A stretch of DNA of 42,721 nucleotides from Emiliania huxleyi CCMP1516. Lineage: Eukaryota; Haptophyta; Isochrysidales; Noelaerhabdaceae. Made by a program: the position numbers and the translations under genes. Below, piece by piece: positions 34,067 through 42,721 of the stretch. The stretch's first letter is position 1. Every line of letters begins with the position of its first letter. The notes below the pieces were generated by a model. That model had not been told where the DNA came from. It did no database searches and worked only from the letters and a program-made list of their open reading frames with translations. The stretch spans positions 31,445 to 74,165 of the forward strand of contig NW_005199892.1 in NCBI RefSeq assembly GCF_000372725.1. Reading direction: 5' to 3'.

Positions 34067-35089
34067 ATGGCCGACTTAGGCGACGGCGACGTCCTGGAGA
34101 TGGCGCTCCGGGAGGCGGCGCAGCTGCACGCCGCCGAGATCACGCGCGAGCGCTCCGCAGCGCGCGAGGCGGCGCAGCGGGCGCAGAAGCTCGAGGCGGC
34201 GCTCCGCGCGCTGCCGCAGGCGCTCCAGCGCGCCGAGGCGGCCGAGGCGGCGCTCAAGGCGCTGCAGGTGCGGCTCGACGGGCAGCTGGTCGGCTCGGAC
34301 GCCAAGGCGCTGCTGCGCGAGGCGATCCGCTCGTTTGACGCGCCGGACGGTTCGGTCGGGTCGGTGGCGGCGACGCAGGCGGCGGCGCAGGCGGCGTCGG
34401 CGGGGTGGGAGGCGGCCAGCGCGGCTGCGCGTGCTGAGGAGGACGCGCTCGTCGACCTGCTCGGGATGGAGCTGGCCGTGTCGGAGGCGGCCACCGCTAC
34501 TGAGACACAGCTCCTTCTGCTCCCACTCTACTCCCACTAGCACTCGAGAGACGCGTATTCGACTGACCGGCTCCGACTCTGGTGCCGACGCAGGCGACCG
34601 CCGCCGCCGCGTCGGACGACCTCGCGTCTGTGCGTGGACGGTGCGCGGCGGTGGAGAGAGACCTGCAGGCGTCGCAGCGCAGGCGCGCGAGCAGCGAGGA
34701 GGAGCTATCTCGGCTGTATCTCGGCTGCATCTCGGCTGCACCTTTACAGGTGCGCAGGCAGCGAGGAGGAGCTTGCGGCGGCGACGCGCCGGGTCGCCTC
34801 GCTCGAGGAGGCGACCGCCGCGCTGCGCGAGGAGCTGTGCGCAGAGAGGGAGGGGCGGAGGGCGGCGGCCGAGGCGGCGAAGGCGGCGGCCGAGGCGGAG
34901 CGGCGGCGGAGGGCGAGGCTGCGGCTCCGCCGCCTCCTCGGGCGCCACGTCGACTTGTGCCGCGCGGAAGGGGCGGTGCGGTCGGCGAGGGCGCAGGCTC
35001 GCCGCTCGCTGCGCAGGCAGGTGGCGCAGCAGCTGACGGCGATGGGCAGCGTCGCGGCGGTCCTCGCGCCGGCGGGGCTGTGCAAGTGA
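34067..35089 (+). CDS. Coiled-coil protein, unknown function
   Basis: Starts MADLGDGDVLEMALREAAQL and continues as Ala/Glu/Arg heptads (RSAAREAAQRAQKLEAALRA). Introns: about 34490-34601 (GAG|GCGGCC to CGCAG|GCGACC) and 34684-34748 (GC-AG; ATCTCGGCTG filler). The exons join as ASDDLASVRGRCAAVERDLQ, then SEEELAAATRRVASLEEATA, ending VAAVLAPAGLCK and TGA at 35087-35089. Predicted as one long coiled coil, perhaps cytoskeletal. Just after the stop, CTGTGCAAGTG occurs twice more (35114, 35151). Confidence 0.65.
34684..34748 (+). other. GC-AG intron with ATCTCGGCTG repeats
   Basis: AGGCGCGCGAGCAGCGAGGA plus GGAGCT near 34682 recurs as AGGTGCGCAGGCAGCGAGGA plus GGAGCT at 34747. The filler is TATCTCGGCTG/CATCTCGGCTG then CACCTTTACAG. 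Removal restores SQRRCAGSEEEL. Confidence 0.65.
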
Positions 35090-35772
35090 GGGATGTGGTC
35101 GCGACTTGCAACTGTGCAAGTGAGGGTGGAGCTTGGTCGCAACTTGCAAGCTGTGCAAGTGCGGCTGGCTCGGCCCGTCCACGCCGCGGACGGAGCGAGG
35201 TTTGTTGCGTGGGCCGCGCGTGGGGGAATATGGCGTGCGCGTGGCGGCGTGCCGGTGTGGCGGTGATGGTGTGGCGACCAAGCTGCAGAACATGTGCGGG
35301 CCAGCGCCTATGACGCTCAAGGAGTGAGGCGCGGAGCGCCGCGCGCGGAGCGCGCCCCGAAGAAAATGTTGAGGGTTGTGGAGGGCTAGATGCGATCTCT
35401 ATTAAGAGTTTGACACTCACACGCACGACGCAGGAACCACTCGGCCCACCCACAGGCCCAGTCTCAGCGATAGAGCCGTACACACACAGAGATATGAGAG
35501 AGAGTTTGTTTGTAGATAAAAAGCCGTATGTGCTGTGTGGTGCACGCCCTCCGAGCGGGGCCCGGGGTCTGCCCGTCGGGTTGTCGCCCAGTCTCTCCAG
35601 GAGATGTGTGCTCTATTTATTTTTAAAATCCCTGTGGTAGGTGGCGGCGTGCCGTCCTCCTGACCCTCCCGTCGGGTGTCTTTTTTCTTTCTTTCTTTGT
35701 GGTGCTAGTTCGTGCCAGTCTGCTGTGAGAGGGGCTTGTATTTGTAGAATTCTTTACCAAAAGAGGCACAGC
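35090..35772. other. Intergenic region
   Basis: Contains TTTTTTCTTTCTTTCTTTG (35680-35698) and a GTAGAATTCTTTACC motif (35746-35760) ahead of the ORF at 35773. No gene is supported. Confidence 0.4.
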
Positions 35773-36384
35773 ATGAGCGCCGTCCAGACTTCGGAAAGAA
35801 GAAACCGTGCGCGGGGGCAAGTTAGGTGGGGTTTCTTTTTCGCAAAACGTGAACGGCGTGGCGTCGGCGACCACCGCGCCCTCTGGCGCCGGCCACCGCG
35901 ACCACCGCGCCATCTGTGGCGCCGGCCACCGCGACCACCGCGCCCTCTGTGGCGCCGGCCACCGCGACCGCCGCGCCCTCTGTGGCGCCGGCCACCGCGA
36001 CCGCCGCGCCCTCTGTGGCGCCGATGTGATGCGTATGCATATGGGCCTCCTTGCATATGCGTAGCAGTACGGCTCACGATTGCTGTCGGACGCCTGCGTG
36101 TCACGAGTGCGAGCCGCTCGCGGTTCGCACGCCCGCTTGCGGGTTCGAGTGGCGGGCCGTCCCGCTTGCGGGATGGTTGCAGGTTGGATGGCTTAGCGGG
36201 TTCGAGCCGTCACACATTGGCTGCCGGGGTGTGCCGAGGGGGGGGGGGGGGGGGTAAACCGTCATTGCCCGGCGCTGCTTGCAGCGCTCTGGGTGGTAGT
36301 GGCGGCGCTCCAAGAGTGGTGCTCTTGGGAAGAGGTTCCTCCTTGACTGGCGACCACATCAAGATACTTGACTCGAGGTGGTAG
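35773..36384 (+). CDS. Hypothetical minisatellite-bearing ORF
   Basis: Starts MSAVQTSERRNRARGQVRWG and passes through a 33-bp minisatellite translated as PPRPPRPLWRR repeats before a low-complexity tail. The AAAATTCTTT-like leader motif just upstream favours a transcript, but all three frames stay open through the repeat. The protein assignment is weak. Confidence 0.25.
   Translation: MSAVQTSERRNRARGQVRWGFFFAKRERRGVGDHRALWRRPPRPPRHLWRRPPRPPRPLWRRPPRPPRPLWRRPPRPPRPLWRRCDAYAYGPPCICVAVRLTIAVGRLRVTSASRSRFARPLAGSSGGPSRLRDGCRLDGLAGSSRHTLAAGVCRGGGGGGKPSLPGAACSALGGSGGAPRVVLLGRGSSLTGDHIKILDSRW
35868..36024. repeat. 33-bp minisatellite, about 4.7 copies
   Basis: The unit is CTGTGGCGCCGGCCACCGCG then ACCACCGCGCCCT. 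Copies differ at A/G in ACCRCC. The period is a multiple of three. Confidence 0.9.
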
Positions 36385-37359
36385 ACTCTCGCGTCACAAG
36401 GGGCGTGCAGATCGTCCAGATGCGCCCCGCCGTCAACCATACTTCCCAAGAGCACTTGTGGTACCATACTTGACCCCCCCCCCCCCTTGGCGCCTTGGGG
36501 ATTTTCGTGCGAAGCTGCGGATCAAGGCCCGTCGTCCTCCGCTCGCGCCGGCCGCCCATGCGCTCGCGGGGCTACCCGACGGGGCAGGCCTCGTGCTGAT
36601 GGACCCAGCCGAGGTGCCGAACCAGTTGGAGCGGCGCCGACGCGCCCCGCGCGACCACCAGCCAGCTTTTCGAGGGGCCCGAGGACGGGGGTGCGCCGAG
36701 AGAGCTGACACTCAAAACAGCACACGCTTTTTTTGCCTCTTTTTGAGCGCTACTGCTGCACACCCAGCCCACCAGTGATACTAGAAGCACCAGATCCACC
36801 CCGTCGCGAGCTTGACCGCCACCCCGGTGACCGCCCACAGGTGGCTGTTCGCAGGCGCGGCTGGCGTGCCGCTCGAGCAGACCAGGCTGAAGCCACCTCA
36901 GGACCCCACCTCGAGCCGGTGGCGCCACCCACCCGCGACGCTGCCCGCCTTCGCCGCGCCAGCCGCCGGCTCGCTGCAGCCGCAGCGCGCGGTACCCGAC
37001 CACCGGCGCGCCCGCCCGCTCGCCTCCCTCGCGCCTCACACACAGTGATTACCTCGCGAGCGGCCGACAAAGTGAGCGCACGACCACCTCCCTCTCACTC
37101 ACGCTCTGACCGATGCTCAGCCCGTTTGTTCTCGCCGAGAGGGCGCTCAGGCAACCATAACTGGCCTCTCGGCCGGCTCACGGCCGCTCAAAAGGTCGCG
37201 GACCCGCCCGTCGCTTGCCGCCCCACACTCACCACTGCCCGCGACACTCAGATGCGACTCCCGCCCGCTCACCTCACCCGAGCCCCGCCGACCAGGCACG
37301 GCCCGACGAACGCCCGTCGAGAAGAAGTGCAATCAAGATTTCTTTTCGGTTACTCGATC

Positions 37360-37395
37360 GTGTTCAACGACGTTGAACAGTGTTCAACGTCGTTG
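37360..37395. repeat. GTTCAACGACGTTGAAC dyad, copy 1
   Basis: GTGTTCAACGACGTTGAACA then GTGTTCAACGTCGTTG. The first 29 nt are the exact reverse complement of 38620-38648, so the two copies are inverted 1.25 kb apart. Confidence 0.75.
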
Positions 37396-38618
37396 CACAC
37401 AAGTGGAGAATGGCCGTAGCTCCTCTCCACGAGCGATTGAGAGGACGTACCAAGTATCGATTCTGTATAGAATTGCAAGGCGCACACGCTGGTGCAGGCG
37501 GCGAGTCGTCGATCCGACTCGTTCCGACGTGAAGTCGCCGTGAAGGGTGGGGAAACAGGGCGATTTTGCCACATTTTGCCCTCTCGCGCGATCTTCTCGC
37601 GTCGGCAAGCGCGCGGGCCAGGATGGGCGAGCCGGTCCCGCCACGCTGGACGGGCCAGCGGCTGGCACGCGCCGGCCACCCCGGCGGCGCGGCGGCCTCA
37701 TCGCGCTCGTCGTCTGCGAGGCCACCGCTCGGCGTCGCCGCGTCCGACGGCGATGGCGCTTGGCTGTGAGGTGGGATGGCGGCATGGTGCGCGCGGACGT
37801 GGGGGTGGTGCGGGATGCGCGTGCAGCAAGCATAGTTTCACCTCCCCAACCCCGCAGGCGCGCCGACGTGCTGCCCGAGCGCGTTTGGGGGCAGCAGCAG
37901 CTCCTCGCGAGGCGCCTTCGGAGAAGTGCCACACCCCTTTCCCAGCCGCGCGCGAGTTGAGCTCCGATTTGCGCTCTTTTTCGCACACGCCCGACACTAG
38001 TTGGTGAGGATCGACCATCCTCCGCAAGCAGGGCTTCGTCGGGCGCGTCTTCGTCGAGCGGTGGTGCATCTCCCATGCTCCCACCCGCGCCCTCCTGGCA
38101 GCCCGCCCGCGGCCCACACCGACGCCCTCACGGGCTCACCCTAGTCGTAGGTGCGGTTTTTTTGCGTGCCCCCCGTCGATACGGGGCGCTGGGCGATGGC
38201 TGGGCTTGTCGCCGGGCGAGCTAGCCCCTCAGCCGGCCGCGGAGCGGAGGTGCGAAATCGAGGCGGCGCGGCCCCTGCGCGCAGCCTGTCCGGCCGGCGC
38301 GCGCATGGTTCCGTAGCCCGTCTAGTGCCTCACTGACCGACTCCAGCGCCACGGTGTATGTGGCCGGTGTGGTACTGGGGCTGGGCAGCCTTGGGGCCGG
38401 CGGGAACCGCCGTCTAGCGGTCGCACTAGTCTCTTTTCGTTGTGCAACCTGTTTGTTCAACGGTTGTTCAACCATACTTTGAGCCTTAATTATTAATTCG
38501 GGTTTGGGTCTCTGAGGTCGATACTAGCGTCCATAACTTGCCACAAGCATGCTTTACAAAAGTCCAGCGGAGGGAGACTCTCAGATCGGCTGTCCGCGCG
38601 CGCTGTGAACAGCGCCGT

Positions 38619-38650
38619 GGTTGAACACTGTTCAACGTCGTTGAACACGT
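38619..38650. repeat. GTTCAACGTCGTTGAAC dyad, copy 2 (inverted)
   Basis: GGTTGAACACTGTTCAACGT then CGTTGAACACGT. See 37360. Preceded by CGCTGTGAACAGCG, a hairpin-intron-like word. Confidence 0.75.
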
Positions 38651-38819
38651 AGCGAAAGAGAGACCGTTTTGAGCTTAGCCTTCGATGTTAGGAAACAAAG
38701 CAAGGCGGACATGGCATATCGCTCTCGGGCCCACAGACATCCCGCACACCCGCCGCCACCCGCGCGCGCCCCGCCCCACCCCGGCCGGGAGATTCTTTTT
38801 TGTTCGCGCTGTAAAATTC

Positions 38820-39046
38820 TTCGCACAGAGGGCACGCGAGGTACGACCGTGCCCGGCCGTGCTATTAAAGCGACTCGGCTCTCTAACAGGCTGCAGCCCA
38901 GAGCCACACGGAGTCTACGCGCATCGCTTGTGCATAGCCTCGACCAATCTCCTGTTCACGGTGCAACCGTGAACAAAGAGCTTCTTCGAACCGTTACAAA
39001 CACGACGCGAGCCGCCCAGCAGGGAGCCTGGGCGACTCGCTTTGAC
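38820..39046 (+). repeat. 227-nt direct duplication, copy 1
   Basis: From TTCGCACAGAGGGCACGCGA to GGGCGACTCGCTTTGAC, apparently identical to 40326-40552. Includes the dyad CTGTTCACGGTGCAACCGTG then AACAAAG. Confidence 0.9.
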
Positions 39047-40325
39047 GCTGGCCAGGCCGGAGGCGAGTGCCGCCGCCAGGCCACGACCGACCGCGCCCGT
39101 CCTACGGACGGGCGCAATGGGCCAAACGGATCCGCGCCGCAGTGCGTGCAACACCGCGCCGCCAGTCCAATACATGCAAACCGCAGGCTTTGCAGCGAGG
39201 ACCAGCCTGCTCAGCTTCGAACGAGGAGCCAGCAGCCAACAGGAGGACAGCAGTCGTCCACGCCAGCTGGAATGCGAGGACCGCCCCAGCCGCAGGTGGC
39301 CCCATACGTAATGCTTTGCGCAAAGCACCGTGCAAAAATGGCGTCTTTACATGGCCATGCAGCAAGCAGTGCCGCCAGATGAGCACACGGCCATGGGCGA
39401 AGTGCACCCGCAGGGCCAGCTGGCATTGCGTGGTGCACTCGCAAATCAACCCGCCCTCTCGTGCCAAGGACGGCGCGAGGGGAGCGCGAGCATCCACCAG
39501 CAGCCGTCTGGCTGCTGGTGTGAGCCATACTCAACACGCCGCGCGGAGCGGAGTGCGGAGCCATGAATGAGCAGTAGAGCCTGCGCCTCGAAGCACGGCC
39601 TGCGGCCCCTACCCTGCCGTCGGCCCGCCACTGGCGGCGTCGAGGACAGTTCGAGACGGTGTGCGGTGTCAGCCTGTGAGGCGCACTGCGCTCGAACTGC
39701 ACTAGTGGAAGCACCAACACGGCCCTCGGGCTGTTTGGGGACCCGGACGCCAGCGGCCCCCCGGGAGAGGGGTGTCCTGGTTGTGTCTTGTCTGAGTGCC
39801 AGCGCACGCAGCTATCTTAACGGCGTGAGGTCAGCAAGAACCCTCGCGGCGTAGTGCAGTCTGTGAGGGTGTGTGCCTGCACGGATTGCACAAGTAACAA
39901 ATCACTCCTGTCGGCATTCCTCCGGAACGGGGCGACAGAACACGTGTTATTCCGTAGTCGGGATGACCACAAATCGTCAGGGCACTCAAGAAGAGGCCAG
40001 CCGGCACTTCGAGCTGCGCTCGACATGGGGATGCGCACAGTCAATATATGTCAATGCGCGCCGCGCGAGCGAGTCTAAAGACTCGGTCGCGAACTTTCCG
40101 AGAAGGAAGACAAGTGGGGCGGCGGCGTCGATAGATATCGACGCCGCCGTCGCCGCGCATCATGACGAGTTCGCATTCCCCATGTGACCCTCTATACCTC
40201 ACCTTCGAGACAAGCCAGGGTTTAACCCAATGGACCTAGTGTGGCGTCGAGGCCCGCACTGTCTGGACATGCGGGCCGCGGCTGACAGAACGGCGGGCTA
40301 GGCATTGAGAGCCCAGGAGTTTTAA
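39047..40325. other. Spacer between 227-nt repeats, no gene supported
   Basis: Open frames on both strands show no domain. Contains GGCGGCGTCGATAGATATCG with a complementary ACGCCGCC on its right side (40116-40148), a short palindrome. Confidence 0.4.
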
Positions 40326-40552
40326 TTCGCACAGAGGGCACGCGAGGTACGACCGTGCCCGGCCGTGCTATTAAAGCGACTCGGCTCTCTAACAGGCTGC
40401 AGCCCAGAGCCACACGGAGTCTACGCGCATCGCTTGTGCATAGCCTCGACCAATCTCCTGTTCACGGTGCAACCGTGAACAAAGAGCTTCTTCGAACCGT
40501 TACAAACACGACGCGAGCCGCCCAGCAGGGAGCCTGGGCGACTCGCTTTGAC
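40326..40552 (+). repeat. 227-nt direct duplication, copy 2
   Basis: See 38820-39046. The left and right flanks differ between the copies (preceded by TTTAA, followed by CTCCCCCCCC). Confidence 0.9.
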
Positions 40553-40780
40553 CTCCCCCCCCCGCCCCACAGTGCGCCAGCGGCGCATTTGGGATGGACA
40601 CCACACGTCGTCACACCGAGCAGCTCTCTGTCAACGGAAATTTCTCAGTTCTGATGCGTCATCCGGATGGAGCAACTAGCTTTGCTTAGATTGGGAGTCC
40701 TTTTGCTATGTGCTCTACGCGGGGAACTATGCCTCTTTTAGCCTCATCCTGCAGGCGATAGCCCAGCCCGCGTGCAGCGG
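40553..40780. other. Spacer before the satellite
   Basis: Nothing recognised in this 230-bp stretch. Confidence 0.4.
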
Positions 40781-42721
40781 TGGCGGCGACACTTGCAACA
40801 CGAGCACGCCTCGCTTCGGCGCGCTCGATCCTTCACAACGGGCCGCCCGCAAGGACGCGTGTGCGGCCCTCTCTACTCGACCTGTGCCACGGCACGGGTC
40901 GTTCTAGTCATGCAGCCGCCCCGGCGATCGTGCTCGGGGCGTATCTCAGCACTCACCGCGCGAGACGCGTGGCGTGCCACAAACCAGTAAACAGCAGCCT
41001 CCGCTGCTGCGACTCGAATGCTTCAAACGCGCACCTGTGCTTGCGCACGGCGTGCTCTACACGAGCCTCCCTACCACACGAGCGTGCGGGCGGCTCGAAT
41101 CCACCCTTCCCCCGCCCTAGCCACTGTTGGCTGGGCGGTGGGCGCCGTCCGCCTTGCGGCGGCGGCGACACTTGCAACACGAGCACACCTCGCTTCGGCG
41201 CGCTCGACCCTTCGCAACGGGCGCCCGCAAGGACGCGTGTGCGGCCCTCTCTACTCGACCTGTGCCACGGCGCGGGTCGTTCTAGTCATGCAGCCGCCCC
41301 GGCGATCGTGCTCGGGGCGTATCTCAGCACTCACCGCGCGAGACGCGTGGCGTGCCACAAACCAGTAAGCAGCAGCCTCCGCTGCTGCGACTCGAATGCT
41401 TCAAACGCGCACCTGTGCTTGCGCACGGCGTGCTCTACACGAGCCTCCCTACCGCACGAGCGTGCGGGCGGCTCGAATCCACCCTTCCCCCGCCCTAGCC
41501 ACTGTTGGCTGGGCGGTGGGCGCCGTCCGCCTTGCGGCGGCGGCGACACTTGCAACACGAGCACACCTCGCTTCGGCGCGCTCGACCCTTCACAACGGGC
41601 CGCCCGCAAGGACGCGTGTGCGGCCCTCTCTACTCGACCTGTGCCACGGCACGGGTCGTTCTAGTCATGCAGCCGCCCCGGCGATCGTGCTCGGGGCGTA
41701 TCTCAGCACTCACCGCGCGAGACGCGTGGAGTGCCACAAACCAGTAAGCAGCAGCCTTCGCTACTGCGACTCGAATGCTTCAAACGCGCACCTGTGCTTG
41801 CGCACGGCGTGCTTTACACGAGCCTCCCTACCGCACGAGCGTGCGGGCGGCTCGAATTCACCTTTCCCCGCCCTACCGACTGTTGGCTGGGCGGTGGGCG
41901 CCGTCCGCCTTGCGGCGGCGGCGACACTTGCAACACGAGCACACCTCGCTTCGGCGCGCTCGACCCTTCACAACGGGCCGCCCGCAAGGACGCGTGTGCG
42001 GCCCTCTCTACTCGACCTGTGCCACGGCACGGGTCGTTCTAGTCATGCAGCCGCCCCGGCGATCGTGCTCGGGGCGTATCTCAGCACTCACCGCGCGAGA
42101 CGCGTGGCGTGCCACAAACCAGTAAGCAGCAGCCTCCGCTGCTGCGACCCGAATGCTTCAAACGCGCACCTGTGCTTGCGCACGGCGTGCTCTACACGAG
42201 CCTCCCTACCGCACGAGCGTGCGGGCGGCTCGAATCCACCTTTCCCCGCCCTAGCCACTGTTGGCTGGGCGGCGGGCGCCGTCCGCCTTGCGGCGGCGGC
42301 GACACTTGCAACACGAGCACACCTCGCTTCGGTGTGCTCGATCCTTCACAACGGGCCGCCCGCAAGGACGCGTGTGCGGCCCTCTCTACTCGACCTGTGC
42401 CACGGCGCGGGTCGGTCTAGTCATGCAGCCGCCCCGGCGATCGTGCTCGGGGCGTATCTCAGCACTCACCGCGCGAGACGCGTGGAGTGCCACACAAACC
42501 AGTAAACAGCAGCCTCCGCTGCTGCGACTCGAATGCTTCAAACGCGCACCTGTGCTTGCGCACGGCGTGCCCTACACGAGCCTCCCTACCGCACGAGCGT
42601 GCGGGCGGCTCGAATCCACCCTTCCCCCGCCCTAGCCACTGTTGGCTGGGCGGTGGGTGCCGTCCGCCTTGCGGCGGCGGCGACACTTGCAACACGAGCA
42701 CACCTCGCTTCGGTGTGCTCG
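40781..42721 (+). repeat. 378-bp satellite array, about five copies, continuing past the window
   Basis: GACACTTGCAACACGAGCAC recurs at 40788, 41167, 41545, 41923, 42301 and 42682 (spacing 379, 378, 378, 378, 381). Copies are about 97 percent alike by eye. As 378 is divisible by three, long ORFs (for example 41396-42505) stay open, but they are repeats, not a gene. Confidence 0.95.

Larger units (their letters stand above)
36385..38818. other. Long stretch without a confident gene
   Basis: ORFs on both strands (for example minus 37384-38076, starting MGDAPPLDEDAPDEALLAED) have some coding character but no recognisable domain or splice structure. Homopolymers at 36239 (G) and 36474 (C). A pair of related dyads is at 37360 and 38619. 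Confidence 0.4.

Noticed and set aside
36130..36210. tRNA-like B boxes (GGGTTCGAGTGG, GGGTTCGAGCC)
   Set aside because: No A box at the right spacing and no cloverleaf could be built. GGCTCGAATCC in the satellite was rejected for the same reason.
41396..42505. 369-codon protein gene
   Set aside because: It is three copies of a 378-bp satellite read in an open frame; other frames are open too.

Overview
This is a draft-assembly piece of a GC-rich nuclear genome from a unicellular eukaryotic alga. The genes have spliceosomal introns (often under 100 nt), there are two N gaps and several homopolymer runs, and eukaryotic hallmark genes such as translation initiation factors eIF5 and eIF3a are present. 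My best guess is a haptophyte of the Emiliania/Chrysochromulina type. The reasons are GC-rich coding, many introns whose ORF-restoring 5' splice site is GC rather than GT, a discoidin-type domain of a flavour common in haptophytes, a mannitol dehydrogenase, and a selenoprotein. A pelagophyte is the main alternative; no rRNA or organelle marker is present to settle it.

Layout. 1-1.6 kb (+): 3' part of a tandem phospholipase D (HKD) gene. 2.2-4.1 kb (-): discoidin-domain, cysteine-rich secreted-type protein. 5.6-10.8 kb (-): eIF5 broken into many small exons. 11.8-15.8 kb (+): mannitol 2-dehydrogenase family gene with an unrelated N-terminal extension. 16.2-16.7 kb (-): an intronless peroxiredoxin-Q/BCP gene with an in-frame TGA exactly at the peroxidatic cysteine and a SECIS-like hairpin in its 3' UTR, so a probable selenoprotein. 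16.8-17.1 kb (+): EF-hand fragment. 18.8-20.25 kb (-): RGG/CCHC zinc-knuckle RNA-binding protein, interrupted by a gap and sharing a 71-bp divergent promoter with a rightward ORF. 22.0-23.4 kb (-): dually acylated, RGWC-motif plus leucine-rich-repeat protein. 23.8-24.1 kb: retroelement-type nuclease fragment. 25.4-30.5 kb (-): eIF3a, with one exon lost in a gap. 30.9-31.6 kb (-): small mitochondrial-type protein. 32.0-33.7 kb (-): NHL propeller plus BTB protein. 34.1-35.1 kb (+): coiled-coil protein. 35.1-42.7 kb: repeat-rich and largely non-genic, ending in a 378-bp satellite that runs off the right edge.

The dominant theme is intron creation. At least a dozen introns in five genes are flanked by near-identical direct repeats of exon sequence (9 to about 40 nt, most carrying AG|G). 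A short filler lies between the copies: a CTGTTCACA/TGTGAACAG hairpin, GACAYGTCC tandem repeats, ATCTCGGC or GGGGAGATAT repeats, an AT-rich block, a CT/GA tract or, in one case, telomeric CCCTAA repeats. Removing one repeat copy plus the filler restores the reading frame, usually through an intron that begins GC, GT or even GA and ends AG. Some of these units are themselves tandemly amplified. All assignments are from reading the sequence; no database search was run.
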